This document shows positions 1 to 15,113 of a stretch of DNA of 64,000 bases, piece after piece; position 1 is the first letter of the stretch; every line of letters begins with the position of its first letter. Location of the stretch: contig NW_027192194.1 in assembly GCF_041956535.1 (NCBI RefSeq), positions 341,444 to 405,443 on the forward strand, written 5' to 3'. Under the pieces are notes generated by a model that was not told the origin of the DNA, did no database searches, and was given only the letters and a program-made list of their open reading frames with translations. This DNA is from Calcarisporiella thermophila CBS 279.70. Its lineage: Eukaryota; Calcarisporiellomycota. Made by a program: the position numbers and the translations under genes.

Positions 1-863
1 CTATAGTTAAAATTGTAAGGCTTAGAGTATTCTTGGTTATTTTCTACCGTATTTGATATTTACCGATTCCAATTCCATGTACAAAAATTATTGGCGATTG
101 TTTTAGCGATTTATCCTGTGCAATATAGGATCCTGGTCTCATCCAGTATGATAGATGCCCACATTGCATCCTTCGAAAACCTTGATAAGAGAGATATAAG
201 CCCATAACTAAATCTGCTACCGACACTATTCCATATACAACAAGGGGCCGACTAAGTGAAGTGAAGGGATCCAAAGTCATTCGCATGCAGTTGACATTGG
301 AATTATATCCGTTTTCTAGTTTAGAGCCTATTTTCTGTTCCAGAATACGGATCATCCCCTCCGTTGTTTGCACTTCTTGCACTGTCAATTCATCCAAATA
401 TTTATCATAAAAAGCCCACCCCAAATATTCGCGTATATTTTCCTTTCGTAAATCATTAACATGTGCACCATTGAACCAGAGAGAGAGTGTAGCAGTGATC
501 TCAGTAGCATGCGAGCAACACTCGAAGAAGATGCGATTCATTTCCTGGGGAGAGAGAGAAGGAGGGAGTACGCGATGCTGTAATCGCTTAGAGGTACGGT
601 AGTAATATACTGAGAAGGCACACTCTGCCGCGCTCCAAAATAATGCAATTACACGCCATCTTAATTCAAGTATGTTAGAGAGAAATATCCTGCAGATTTA
701 TAAAGTTCTTATATAGATAATACCTTGGGAGAGAACACATGGTTCCATTTCTAATAATAAAATCGCGAATCGCTAGTGTAACATTGGCCCAACAGAGTGC
801 AGTAATGCCATAGATTGGGAACACAAAGGCAAAAAGTACAATGTAGTAATCCCAACGTGGCAT
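1..863 (-). CDS. alpha/beta hydrolase with N-terminal membrane segments, 3' part outside window
   Basis: Two exons are visible: 863-724 and 689-64 (phase-consistent join CCA-AG|G). A third begins exactly beyond base 1, because the acceptor AG lies at positions 2-1. The first exon encodes a hydrophobic membrane segment (FAFVFPIYGITALCW). The second contains another helix, then the PPSLSPQE and WFNGAHVNDLRKENIREYL stretches that I recognise from a fungal family of membrane-anchored alpha/beta hydrolases. The visible part ends at SPIIFVHGIGIG, the oxyanion-hole HG motif that opens the hydrolase fold. The nucleophile elbow and catalytic Asp/His must lie outside the window, so activity cannot be judged and the substrate is unknown. 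It is divergent from the USO1 gene. The exon structure is fairly certain; the family assignment rests on the HG motif and the N-terminal layout. Confidence 0.75.
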
Positions 864-1683
864 TGGAATGAACTAGGACATTTACAATAGTGATAGATGG
901 TGAGTTAACTGAATAGGTCGATTAAAATAGGTTATATATAAGGAATTTTTTCTATCTGCAAATAAAAGTTGAGGGTGAGTATGCGATATCAAATTCAGTA
1001 AAGCTATTAATTTTCAAAACTTGTTAGATATTTTCATTACTAAATGAATTCTCTAGAATTCACTATTAAAAATTATGTAGGATCTCGTCTTTTAGGCTAG
1101 CAAGTATAGAATGACTTGACACCATGCTAACGAATTATCCTAGTATTTATATAAAGCTCCAAGCTGCGAAAATGGTGAAGAGGAAATTTTTGACTCTTTG
1201 CCATTTCACACACATATGGCAGTATTTACATAATTGGGGATTACAAAGAGGTATGTGTTAAAGAATTTATGTAAATATGTATGTTTAAATTCAACTATCC
1301 ATTAGACGCTATTACCTTTCAAGCATTAATTTTTCAGAAAAATCTCCCTCTTTTATGCCAGGCTCACTTAGCTATTTTCCTAGCGACTGTTAGAAGAGAA
1401 AATGCTACGGCCATCTAAATAATATAAGTTTTATCTTGAGGTTCAGTTGAAGAGACCATTGAAAATACCGCATTGAAAATGAGATAATTCTAATAGTCAA
1501 AATTTTGTCATTTTTTGAATATAGAAATGGCAGGTCTGATTATTAAGGAGCTTTATTGAAGTGTCTGTGCAAAATGGAAAAAACCACTAATTAATACGTC
1601 ATCAAATTCATTTCGACTAACTAGCAGTTTTTAGTGACGCGAAGAAATTGTAATATCCATTACATTCCGAGAGGCCAACTGTT
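864..1683. other. AT-rich divergent intergenic region
   Basis: This 820-bp region lies between the divergent hydrolase and USO1 start codons. It is AT-rich with no convincing ORF, RNA gene or repeat. It presumably carries both promoters; I see no element that stands out. Confidence 0.5.
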
Positions 1684-4600
1684 ATGGATTTTTTTACAAA
1701 AGGCTATAGTGCGCTTCGAGGAGACAAGGGCCAGCATCAGAGCGCAAGTGATACAATTGACAGGCTTTGTGACCGCCTTGCTAATGCTACTCTGCTTGAG
1801 GACCGTCGTGCTGCAGTTTTAAGTCTAAAGGGATTGGCTAAAGATTACCGAAATGTAAGGGAATTAACCAGTTCGACAAATTATTTGTATTAGACTCTTT
1901 TACCACTTCCACGCTCTGATTATCATTATGAAATGATTTTAAATATAAAATGTTCAAATGTTGAATCATCTTACTAAACTCGTTACCTTTATTAGGAGGT
2001 TGGGGCGAGGGGCTTAACAATCTTACTTAAAGCTCTAGAGCAAGATGGGCTTGATGTAGACACTCTACGGGCAATACTTGAAACGTTAAATATAATTTGT
2101 TCAGTTGAAGATGAAAAGGTAAATATTGATTGTATTTTTAAAGTATAATGAATTCATTTTAACTGTGTAAATTTCATTTAGGAGCCTTTAAACGATCCTG
2201 GAGCAATATTTACAGAGGAATTTGTTAGGGTATGCTAAAAATGTATATGAATGATATATATAAATTTCCTTTTAATCTATTCCCGCTCCTCTTAAAAAAG
2301 GACCCTAATAACGTAACTTTGGTCTTGGATGCACTAAACCAAGAGGATTCATATGTACGTTACAGTTGCGTCAAGTTACTCTCCACTCTTCTTAAGAATA
2401 AAAGCCAAAGACTCCAAGAGTGCATCCTAATATCTCCGATGGGAATTTCTCGACTTGTCGGTTTACTTGATGACCGGCGTGAATTCATAAGGAACGGTAA
2501 AATGACTATTTATATCTTTATTAAATATTCATGAGTTAAGCTTCATATATTCTGTTATTTAATGATTTTATAGAGGGACTTCTCCTGTTAATAGCTCTCA
2601 CCACGACAAATGCGGATATTCAAAAAATTGTCGCGTTCGAAAATGCTTTCGAGCGTCTTTTCGAAATAATTCTAGAGGAAGAGGCTTTGGACGGTGGAAT
2701 AGTCGTCCAGGATTGTTTGGAACTAACAGTGAATCTATTGCGTTATAACATTTCTAATCAAGTATGCTTTTGACCTTTTTTTTAGAGCACATGTGACTTA
2801 TTTTCATTTTTGATAGAATTATTTCCGCGAGACAAGCTGCATTCAAAGGCTTCCTGGTCTCTTTGGTCTCCTAGGTTTCAATCCACTTGAATCAAATACG
2901 CGGGCACCTCAATTTGTTGAGGTGCCCTGGCCAGCTCAGAAAATTATGAATGCCAATTTGATGCTTAGATTAATTAAGATGCTTGTCGTTCCTAATAGCA
3001 CCAACACTTCTATCAATCAGGTATATTTTCTCCTTTGTTTCTCGAATGCTTACTCAGGATCTTATAACCTATATTGCATTATATAGAACTTAATGCATCA
3101 ATGTGGGGTGTTGCAATCTGTTACTGAAATGGCTCTTTCTTCGAATGCACCTCCCGTTGTTAAAGCTGAGGTACTTTATTATATTGGCTCTTAGGGATTA
3201 TGTTGATATATTGATATATTGATCTGGAACTCGCTTTTATCAGGCCCTTTATGCTTTGGCAGATATCGTTCGTGGTAATTTGACGAATCAGAACTATCTA
3301 TCCAATATAATGATTGCAACACATCCTATGGAATTTGACGGTCATGAACGATATTCAATACCTTGTCCTGCAATAGCTGCTCTAGTTGCGGTTGCGGTCG
3401 CACCCGATTACAGTAATAACCCAGGATTACAAGCTCGCGCTGCTGCTACATACGTCTTAGAGGTTTGAATGGTTATTTAATAATATATTGCTTAAAATGT
3501 ATAATTAAGTTTTACTATTAGTGTCAAATGATCAAAAACCCAGATGCTCAACTTGCTCTTGCCTCTACCTTAACTCCTCCTCCTGAAGATAATCCTAATA
3601 CTGATTTGGCAGGTGAATTTAACGATTTAGCTATTGGTATAAACTCTGTTGACGCCAATATTGATATATTCCTTGGCTAGGTCGACCTTTCTCCGCTGGT
3701 TCTCTTGTTTTAAATGCTTTGGTAGATTGGGAGCGCTCATTAAAAGACCCCTACATATGTTGGTTCGCTTCAGTCATACTTTCTCACGTTTTACGAGACA
3801 ATGACCAGTGCAAGACCATTGCCGCCGCAATCACCTTAGGTGATCCTGATCATGGTAAAAAGTGAGATTTAGGAATTATAGCATTTGTTATTAAATTGTT
3901 TGTATTAGGTGAGGAGCCCGTTCCACTCGTTCACGCGATATCTGCTTCATTGATGATGGCATCGCGTGATAATGCAGCGGATCTACGTGTACAAATCGCC
4001 TATCTTAGTTTGCTAATCACATGGCTGTTTAATAGCCCATCATCTGTAAAACAATTTCTCTCCGAGGGTGTTCATGTGCAATTCGTATCCTTTGTTTCAT
4101 ACAAATTCAATTTTCATACCGATTTTAAAGGATTAGAGGTTATCTTTAACCATTATCCAATTAATAGCTTATAGAGCAAGTTAATCAATCCTCGGTTGAT
4201 CCCATGATACAAGGCCTTTCTGCTTTCCTTCTTGGCGTATCTTACAAGTTTGATGATGACCCTGAAGCCGCCTTCTCTAGATCCCAGCTGCAACCTATTC
4301 TACTCAGCCGGGTTGGTGCTGATCAATTCGTGAGCCGAATCTCTAGATTACGTGAAAATGATGCCGTCAAAGTTTCTTCTAGTTGCTTGCAAGTAAGTAC
4401 ATAGTCATTCCAGAGTCGATTTTTAAAGATTTATATTTTGATTATCTATAGATATCTGAACTCGATCACGAGAAATATATTGCAACAGGTGCTCTACCAC
4501 CTCTTTTTTTCGATCAGGCTTTTCTTGAGTTTTTCAAGACTACATATGGTAAGAGTTGTGTTATTTCTTTCTGCTAAACCTATAAATAACTATTCAATTT

Positions 4601-5140
4601 TATTTAGATTCAATACAGAGATCTATTTCCGAGGATCCAAATGCCCTGCGATCTGCACAAAGTAATTATACGTGATTTTTTTTGATAAAGCAAAACTATA
4701 AACTTATATTTCTATAGCGGAAGCATCCACGGCACCCGCATCTGATACACTATTAAATGATTACAAGCATGCTCTTGCTGATAAGGATGGGCAAATCGAA
4801 AAATTAAAAGACATAATTAATGGCTTAGAAAAGAAACTTGCTGAAGAGGTAAAAATTAATAGAAATAAGGGTTATCTCACGTTGGTTGATTGCGTTAATT
4901 GGATTATTTTTAATATAGCAATCTGTAAAAGCTGATTATCAAGCCCGTGTTGAGCAATTACAATTATCTCTCAATACTCTACTTGCAAAGCACTCTACTC
5001 TTGAGAAAGAACAAGAAGATCTTCTAGTGTGCTTAGCTGAACAGGATCTTGAGATGAAGCAGCTCAAAGGACGTTTAAAGGAGCTTGGAGAAACAATAGA
5101 AGAGGATGAAGAGGAGGCTGTGGATGAAAATGAGGAATGA
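1684..5140 (+). CDS. USO1: vesicle tethering factor Uso1/p115
   Basis: General vesicular transport factor that tethers ER-derived COPII vesicles at the cis-Golgi. I join 16 exons: 1684-1854, 1996-2118, 2182-2229, 2301-2496, 2574-2761, 2817-3020, 3087-3170, 3244-3462, 3522-3612, 3681-3854, 3909-4084, 4168-4392, 4452-4548, 4608-4661, 4718-4848, 4919-5140. They give 801 codons in a consistent frame. The N-terminus has the p115 signature LCDRLANATLLEDRRAAVL. The armadillo head follows (LISPMGISRLVGLLDDRRE, VAFENAFERLFEIILEEE), to about residue 630. A coiled coil runs from about 650 to 770 (KEQEDLLVCLAEQDLEMKQL matches the p115 end), then an acidic tail (EEDEEEAVDENEE). The protein is shorter than mammalian p115 (about 960 aa) and far shorter than yeast Uso1, so the rod is reduced. 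With 15 introns it is the most fragmented gene here. The exon-4 acceptor at 2301 is the least certain junction. Confidence 0.93.
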
Positions 5141-5423
5141 TGGAATAATAAATAGATAAATAATATCCTCCTTTATATACGATTTCTGCCTTATAATCAT
5201 ACTGGTTTTCTACAAAATTTAAATTTCAAGAGAAATAAAGAGAGTATATTTTTACTTTATTTCTTTATACCTACATTTATATTCTTGCTAATTGATTTTT
5301 TTTTTTTACATTCATGATCATATTGTGGCTTGTCATTCTTATTGAGTAGAATATAAGATTCGACGCGTTTACGCACTAAATGGTACAAAGAGGTTTACCT
5401 CTCGAACTCAGAATTGACTTGAT
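5141..5423. other. USO1-RAP1 intergenic region
   Basis: This 283-bp AT-rich spacer lies between two co-directional genes. AAATAAAG near 5235 is a plausible USO1 polyadenylation signal. A T13 tract lies near 5300. Nothing else is recognisable. Confidence 0.4.
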
Positions 5424-7687
5424 ATGGTGTCACCTTCACATATAGAGTCATACCCACAAGATCGACTGCGAGAAGAGAAGATTTTTCATGGGATCGCATT
5501 CTTTGTCGCATATCTGGTAGACGAAAGAGAAAAAATTTTGAATTTAATTAGAGTAAGTTCAATTCCCTTGGATTTTTTTGTGGTTTCAGCACTACATTTT
5601 CTGTTAATTCTCTATTTTGGTGGATATATTGATATGAAAAAAATGACTATGTAGCGAAATGGTGGCGTAATAGTCTCGAATCCTCACAACGCTAATCATG
5701 CAATTGTTAATTCAACTGCGAACATATCTAACCCTGGAATTTCGGATCGATTTATCTGGGACTCAGTTCGGGCCGGGCGACTACTGGATGTGAGGGAATA
5801 TTGGGTTGATCCAAACCGAGTTCGCCGCGGACGACAAGTATTTACGGACGAAGAAGATCGAATTTTGCTTGAATGGGTTCAGAAATACGGAGCCACAAAC
5901 GATCGCGGGAATCTAATATATCAGAATCTAGAAAAAGTGGTATGTGTATATATGTTTGAAAAAAACCTTAATTTTAGTCTTTTTTTAATATATACTTCCT
6001 ACCGCAGTACCCACAACATACTTGGCAATCATGGCGAGGGCGTTACTTGAAGATACATTTACCAAATAGAAGGAGATTACTACAAGAGTCTCAAGATAGG
6101 ACAACCAATTTAAATTCTAGTATTACCGTGCATAACGGAGATATAGCAAAATCTACTACCTCAGGTATATATACAGTCAAAACAATTGAATCCTCTTCTT
6201 TACAGGATGTCAAGTTCCCTGATAATAAGCCTGTTCCCTCTAAAATTGGCGACACGAGAATATCAATGCAGAGCCATGAGGAGCTAAAATTGGAGCCGGA
6301 AGTAGCCCACAGCTCACAAAATTATAAGTCGCAGAATGACGCTATGGGCACTAAAATTGAGCAAATAGCGGGTTCCTCCTTACCTTTAGGCCGGGAAAAA
6401 TTGTCAGAGAATGCACCATTTTTAAGGACAAATGTGGAAAAGCATGAGAATGACGGGGAATATGAATTAACTCCTTCTGATGAAGAAGAATATGCTAGCG
6501 CTGAAGAAATTTTAGACCTGGCTGCTGAGAATTTTCAGTCTCTTACAACACATTTTTCTACGCCAGTACGGCACCAGTCCGAGCGGCTTGCACACTCTAC
6601 GTCTCCAGCGCGAGATTCTCATTCAACACATTTATTCCCAGTTAAAGATTCTAATTTGTGCAAGATGAAAATATCAAGTAATAAGATTGGGAGAAAGCAT
6701 ATGAACGACACTGAACAACATATGTACGAAGGAAGTCTTGGGATGTATCGAAATTCTCAGCAGAAGAGTACGATCGATGAAAGGAAGGAGCTGCCGCCTG
6801 CGGAGCCTAAGCATCTCAACCCACTTAGTATTAGCTCTTTAGCAACCAGGGGGGACGGCAATGAGCCAGCAGTTAGTTCTGATAGTCGTATCTCTCCTAT
6901 ATTTGATTATAATTCAATAGTTGATAACACTAAACCGAATGCTCGGAAACAAGATAGTGAGAAAGAATTTAAACCACAGAAACGGGCGAAGCCAAATAAT
7001 AGCAGAGAGAATAACACCAAGCGAAAACAGCAATTCTATACTGTAGCATCCACGACACCGACACCACCTATAGCTACTGCTACTATAACTAGCAGATCTG
7101 TTACGCCCACCGATACAGTTCTCCACACCTCTAGTCCTATCCCAAATGGGTCTTTGAAGAATTCTTTCAATAACTTGGAGATCCCGGAGAGTAAGCAAGT
7201 GTCAAAAGGAAAAAATACCGCACAAGAAGAAACTGAAAAGAGCCTAGACTCATCACTTTTGCATGCAAAAAGCACGACCAAAACCTCCCCTGTTGAAATC
7301 CGTACTCTATTTTTACGCACCGTGAAAGGAATATGTATAGAGACCAGATGTTCCGTTTCGGATGTCATTGAAGTACTTAAACGGACGAATGGGGATTTCG
7401 GACTAGCAAGACGAATATTATTGAAGAAAATTGATAGTGAGTATTATTAGTTTAGTGATTAGGGTATATTTCTCATTTGTTCTTATTAAACTACAGTGGA
7501 CGAAGAACCGAAAATATGGACTGAGGAGGAAGATCGTGTTATTTGTGAAGAAACTGATACCGTTCTTATACGTAAGTTATATGATCAAAAGGGGTCCCAT
7601 GCGGTGCAGAAAAGAGTGCTATTCTTGTCACGATATCATAGTCCTGAAGCATCTCTGTCCACTTTTAATATTAACGCTCATAATTAA
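5424..7687 (+). CDS. RAP1: telomere-binding protein Rap1 (BRCT, Myb, RCT)
   Basis: Telomere-associated protein of the Rap1/TERF2IP family. Exons are 5424-5552, 5655-5939, 6008-7436 and 7497-7687 (677 aa). Residues about 12-100 form a BRCT-like domain (IFHGIAFFVAYLVDE, then RFIWDSVRAGRLLDVREYWV). Residues about 105-158 form one Myb/SANT domain (FTDEEDRILLEWVQKYG, then YPQHTWQSWRGRYLK). A long Ser/Thr-rich linker with an acidic patch (LTPSDEEEYASAEE) follows. The C-terminal RCT domain is about residues 568-665 (TLFLRTVKGI, then WTEEEDRVICEE and AVQKRVLFLSRY) and is interrupted by the last intron (donor GTGAGT at 7437). The single Myb recalls the human and fission-yeast layout rather than the two Mybs of budding yeast, which suggests recruitment through a TRF-like partner; this is inference. 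The whole RCT is only seen after splicing. Confidence 0.9.
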
Positions 7688-7991
7688 ATTCGCTTCTATT
7701 AGTGTTTGCATTTTCATTGTCATTAATCGTCCCATTAATTTTTTAGTTATTAAAAATGTGTAGCAATGATATCTATTGTATCAAAGAATATGATAGTTTA
7801 CCTGGAGTTTTGATCTACTAAATATACAACCACCCTTGATATGAAGGGAAAAAACTAATCTGTATTCATTCAATCACGTGAAACCTTCATTCTTTCCGAT
7901 ATGGGTACACACAACCATAATAATATATTAGCTGCGCCTATTTATCCTTATTTTTGTCCTCGAAATCCCGTTCCTGAAATTCATTACGAAA
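7688..7991. promoter_or_regulatory. intergenic region with E-box CACGTG
   Basis: This 304-bp AT-rich region lies between RAP1 and the small gene at 7992. A CACGTG palindrome lies at 7875-7880, 112 bp before the next start codon; it could bind a bHLH factor. No other structure was seen. Confidence 0.35.
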
Positions 7992-8387
7992 ATGTCAAAA
8001 TCTTCAACTTCCTCAACACCCTCATTTGCATCCTCGGAAGTATATTACCAGATACCCTCTTCCATACTAGCTAGATTTCGCCAGTATATACCCAGTTCAT
8101 CTGAAAGTAATCCTGACTATATTTCGTTTCAACAATTAGACCAAGACGAATATATCAATACAGCACTACTTCATACAAAATCAGATTCAAATGATTTCTC
8201 GAAGAAAATCAGCATAGAGTTCGAAGAATATCCAGACGACCAAATTGGTTGGGATCTTTACGAATCGTTAAAGGGCAACCCAGAGTTTCTTAAGTGGTTT
8301 AATAGTGACAGTTCAGAGGATAGCGAATGGAAAATCAAAGCCTTAAGACGTCTGGAAGCTTTGAGGGCGCAGTTTTCACAGAAATAA
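7992..8387 (+). CDS. small hypothetical protein, 131 aa
   Basis: Single-exon ORF of 131 residues that I do not recognise. The N-terminal 20 residues are Ser/Thr-rich. The middle is acidic with aromatic clusters (SIEFEEYPDDQIGWDLYESL, NPEFLKWF), and the C-terminus is a short amphipathic, basic helix (KIKALRRLEALRAQFSQK). There is no signal peptide or membrane segment. The start is preceded by an A-rich context (ACGAAAATG) suitable for fungal initiation. It converges on NCS2 with only about 150 bp between stop codons. The patterned sequence and isolation from other coding frames support a real gene, but its function is unknown. Confidence 0.6.
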   Translation: MSKSSTSSTPSFASSEVYYQIPSSILARFRQYIPSSSESNPDYISFQQLDQDEYINTALLHTKSDSNDFSKKISIEFEEYPDDQIGWDLYESLKGNPEFLKWFNSDSSEDSEWKIKALRRLEALRAQFSQK

Positions 8388-8541
8388 TCTTTGTTTTCTA
8401 TACCTGGTTGTCCTTATTTAATTACTACCCTAATTTGTAAACAAGGGGAAATACTGTATTTATTTAGATTATAGACAAGTAAAAAGAAGCTATTATATCC
8501 TAGCTAAATGGCTTGTAGTTTTACATTCCATTCGCTCAAGC

Positions 8542-10306
8542 TTAATGCTCCTCATCATTGATCAGAAAATTTTCGATCTGCTTCCGTAAATTCTCTTCAG
8601 TGTTCTCCTTGCTGTTATCACTTGCTTTTATCCCCTCTGCTACATAAGGAGGGAAGGTAACAGGTGTATTGACTCGAATATCGCGCAAATTAGTACGGCA
8701 TGAGTAACATAAATGCCCTGTAAGATCAAAATGATTCGATGTATCTGCACATGTTGAAGTTGAGGATGGAGCTAAAGTATCTTCAGTCGAAGGAGGGTGA
8801 AGGGTGATAATTCGCTCTTGCCACTCCTGGATGTTCTGCTGCACTGGCCTAATGTATACACAAATTAAATATTCAATATAAATTGCTCAGTCTATATAAG
8901 CTTTTTTACATCTGGCATATCACGCAGCGCTGGTTTGGATCTATAGCTTGGTTTGCTGTTAACTTGGCTCCCGTCCTTGCAATAGTACTTACTGTTGACG
9001 GGAAATCCTTATCTAGGCCAACAATGAAATCTTCGGTGAGTCTATCAATACTTGCTTTTGCTGGAGCATATGTTGAAAGATTGGGAATAGCAACGGGGTC
9101 TAATCCGTTAAATTTGTTGTACATAGCGATCTCCTTGGAATTGGCGTCCTTCATCGGGCGCATGATTGTTATATCTAAGTATTAAATCCTACATTAATTG
9201 AACAAAATTTCAGAAAAGATAAATCAAAAGACTACCTCCAAACCAAGAGGACTCTCCAGCAGTATCAATCGGTAGACTAAACCCGCGACCTTTGCTTGTA
9301 AGTGCTATGATTTTTATTGCCAATCGAGATGCAGAGTCACCCAAAAATATAAACGAGCATCTACAGTAGAATCTAGATTAATATTTTCGTATATTGAAAA
9401 TTATTGAGAAATCAATGGTTACCCTTCACGCCTAGCAATTTCTAAAAGCAAATTCATTCGCAAATGACGGATAATGTCTTCCTTTGATGTTAGCTTTGAC
9501 ACAGCCTTGATGAGAGACTGCAACATTTCGCTTGGTGACCGAGGATCTTCACCAAGTTGCATCTTGAGCACTGCGTAAAAATATAAATTTTAGCAATCGA
9601 TCGAGTTCAATATATATATATATATAATTTACCACCAAGCTCTCTTTGTATAGACGGATCTATCTCCAGAGTGGCCATGATCCTTTCAAATCCACCATTT
9701 CTCGTATAATGGGGTTGAAATATGTCCTCCAACCGTACACCCAAGAACTCAAAATCTGTGTGTTTTTTAACAACTTGCTCCACTTTTTCTATTGTGCCTT
9801 CATTTTCACCATTGCTCAATATCATCGACTCTTCGATATAGCATACTTTCATATCGGCAAAATATTGTCGTTTAGGATCGGGCATTCCGAGCCGGTATCT
9901 AGTATACATCAAATGTATCATTGAAAGTGACGATGGCCCTCCAGAGAATGCGAGTATAGCACGGGCCTGCCTACGGGACTGGATAGCAGGGGATTTTGTC
10001 ATATTAGCACGAAATTTGCCATTGTAAACGTAAAGAAAGCAGGTTCTGAAATAAGAAATTATATATCCTCATAGTAAATTTCTAGATTAAATTAACATGA
10101 AAAACTAAACAATTTACTTGCAATAGAGGACATGTCGAACAAGGATGACGGGTTTTTGAGTTTTACATTTCCAGCATAGAGTAGGATCAGTCTGAGCCCT
10201 ACTTTTTCGCTCTAATAATCAAAAAGAATGATTACCCCAAAATAATTAAAGGATAAAGGATAAATTCATACTAACTTGTTAAGACAGGTTCATCTATATC
10301 GCACAT
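8542..10306 (-). CDS. NCS2: cytoplasmic tRNA 2-thiolation protein 2 (Ncs2/Ctu2)
   Basis: Partner of Ncs6/Ctu1 in the Urm1-dependent thiolation of wobble uridine in tRNA-Lys, -Glu and -Gln. Exons on the minus strand are 10306-10276, 10211-10118, 10045-9633, 9570-9423, 9360-9236, 9174-8910 and 8848-8542 (460 aa). The N-terminus carries a zinc-type Cys set (CWKCKTQ, YCKTC). Residues about 72-83 are ILAFSGGPSSLS, the PP-loop-like motif of this family. The middle has the conserved EGCSFIFLGDSASRLA and TSKGRGFSLP. Near the C-terminus are two more CxxC pairs (RCVICQM, HLCYSCR). The first exon is only 31 nt and places the start at MCDIDEP. Start codons of NCS2 and DHX35 are 129 bp apart, so a shared promoter is likely. 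Confidence 0.93.
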
Positions 10307-10435
10307 GTTTCAAGCCGATAATTATTATTTTGATTCTTATAAAGAGTAGGGTAGCCAAAATATTGACAGCTTTAAGTGACTACTCTTCAATTTATATGCT
10401 CAATTTTTTTTTTCAACTGCGATCAAAGAACCGCG
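10307..10435. promoter_or_regulatory. 129-bp bidirectional NCS2/DHX35 promoter region
   Basis: This is the whole space between the divergent NCS2 and DHX35 start codons. It is AT-rich, with a T9 tract near 10408 just before DHX35. Both 5' UTRs must fit within it. No named element was recognised. Confidence 0.45.
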
Positions 10436-13124
<2,689 letters not shown>

Positions 13125-13225
13125 TACCTTTGAATCATTTCTCCAATAAATATTGGGAAAAATTGTATTATACACATTTGGATGAATTAAAGGAGGCTTA
13201 CATGATACACCATTGCTTAAGTTTA

Positions 13226-14350
13226 TTAACAATACACGCGTAAATTCTCTGTGACCCGCTCGTCTAAATCGACTTCAGTCACATAGAGCTTTCTTTCCAC
13301 CTTTTTCTTTTCAACCTCCTCCTCTCCGATTTCCTCAACTTTGTACAAGTCTTTTCTTCTCCATACACGCTCCTCATCTCGCCCTAAATCTAAATCTATC
13401 TTGGTGTCCAGTTCGCGTGTTTTGCCGAGACAGATCTTCACAGCTTCTTCGCCCACACGTTCAATGTATTGATATGAATTGAAAGCCATGAAGATGCGAC
13501 GAGGGAAATTGCGAAAGCCTAGTAGGTTTTCTTGTGGTAGAAATCCGACCGGGGAAATAAGTGAAGTAGGTGGAAGGGAAAAATAGCTGGTATCAGTAGG
13601 TTCTTTGTGCAAAGATTCCAAAACGCTCTCTTCCATTGCAGCAACTGGCGATGTAGACGAATTAGAAATGTTTTCTGGCTTTTCGGGCAGCTCTTTCTCT
13701 GTTGCAATACTTTCTTCTACGGAATCGATGGTAGTTTTTTCATTACTCACACTATCTGCGGATATATCAGCAGGATTTTCAAGTGACATATTGCAACCGG
13801 CACTAATTCCGTTTAGCAATTCACACCATGCAATTCTACCAACAGCAATCATTCCGTCCACTTCCTCAGGACGTGTCAGTTTTGACTCGATCCCATTATC
13901 TTTGGAGGCATCTGTAGGAAGTGCATTTAAGGCACGTTTGCGGCGCTGGCGTATTTCTTCCTGCACCATTGAGGTGATTTCCGTAGGTGAACCCTCTTTG
14001 ATCTCGTAATCCAAGGCTGCAGCAACAAAAATTGGCTATCAATAATAGAACTGTTAAAATTCAATTCATTCATTAAAGCCAGCTTTGGGGTTTACCTTTA
14101 TATATTCCCGAAACCATCGACGACTCTTATAAATACCATCACCAGGTGGTTCTGCCAGATATACCACCACTTTTCGTGGCATTTCATATGGGCCAAGAGG
14201 CTCACGGGCTAGATGTTCGACTCGAGCAGCTAATCTTTCATGCACTTGCTTACTCAGATGCTTGTCACGATATATGAGTCCTGCAACAGTAGCCGAGACT
14301 AGGAGAAAAGCAGAAGTTGTTTTAGAAGGGGCCCTGATTTTGAACACCAT
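13226..14350 (-). CDS. TIM54: mitochondrial inner-membrane translocase subunit Tim54
   Basis: Component of the TIM22 complex that inserts carrier proteins into the mitochondrial inner membrane. Two exons, 14350-14096 and 14035-13226, give 354 aa. The N-terminus has the Tim54 layout: a basic start (KIRAPSKTT), one membrane helix (SAFLLVSATVAGLIY), then PRKVVVYLAEPPGDG. The join YIK|PIFVAAALDYEIKEG keeps the conserved segment intact. The central part is low-complexity and acidic. The C-terminus (FPRRIFMAFNSYQYIERVGE, then VWRRKDLYK) is typical of the family. It converges on DHX35 with about 100 bp between stop codons. Confidence 0.9.
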
Positions 14351-14519
14351 TTCTATTCTATTACACTCTCTTAGTTATCATAGAGAGCAGTTGTATATTT
14401 TGGATTTTTGTTTACTTGTGACATATAATTTGAACTCAGATATCTATAGAGGTATCCGAAGTCAAATGCAAAATCTACTTGAAAACGCGTCAAAATTTAC
14501 AAAGCTATGAGATATAATC

Positions 14520-15113
14520 TTATGTTGCTGCTGCTGACTTTTCTCCTTCATTTTCTTCTCTCGACCTGATATCTTTTTCCTCTCCGAGGGCCCCCTCTGG
14601 CACCCTTCCCTGCGTTTCGCACAATGATCCATCTATTAAATAAGTATATTGCCCACCTCGGGTTTTCTCCGTCAATTCATATGCAATTGGTAAACTGCAC
14701 CCTAGTCGTATGCCAATAAGTCAAGTACTAGTGTAAATTTTCAAAAATCTAAAGGCAGCTTACTTGCACAGTGAAAGCGAAATTGCTTTTCAAACCCGTT
14801 GGTTCTCTTCAGCAAAACAACTGATTTTTGATCGGTTACTCCACTTAGCTTATAGTGCCGTCGATTATTATCCACAATGAGCGCATGATCTGTTTTTCTC
14901 TTTGGCAGAGCTCTTAAATCTTTATCTGCAATAAAAAAATTGATCAGCAATTCGAACTGAAACAAAATAAAGTGATGGATATAGACCAATTACGAGTATA
15001 AATTCACTACATAAGCAGTAATATACACACAACTTTTGCTGTTGTTGTTGCTGAAGGGATTTGTTGACATCATCTGAAGTAACGACTGTAGAAGAAGACA
15101 CCACTCTGGGCAT
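14520..15113 (-). CDS. STEEP1/CXorf56-family protein
   Basis: Member of the family of human STEEP1 (CXorf56), which is reported to act in ER exit of STING and is also found in spliceosome preparations; the fungal role is not known to me. Exons 15113-14987, 14925-14764 and 14701-14520 give 156 aa, against about 222 in human. The start MPRVVSSSTV matches the human MPKVVSRSVV, which is why I chose it over an upstream in-frame ATG. Conserved features are VYYCLC, LPKRKTDHA, FEKQFRFHCARCSLPIAYEL with the Cys pair, and YLIDGSL. A short Gln run (six) interrupts the N-terminus. The C-terminal coiled region of the human protein is mostly missing. Confidence 0.85.

Noticed and set aside
7036-7368. Antisense ORF in RAP1 exon 3
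   Set aside because: Overlaps the RCT-coding exon; no independent support.
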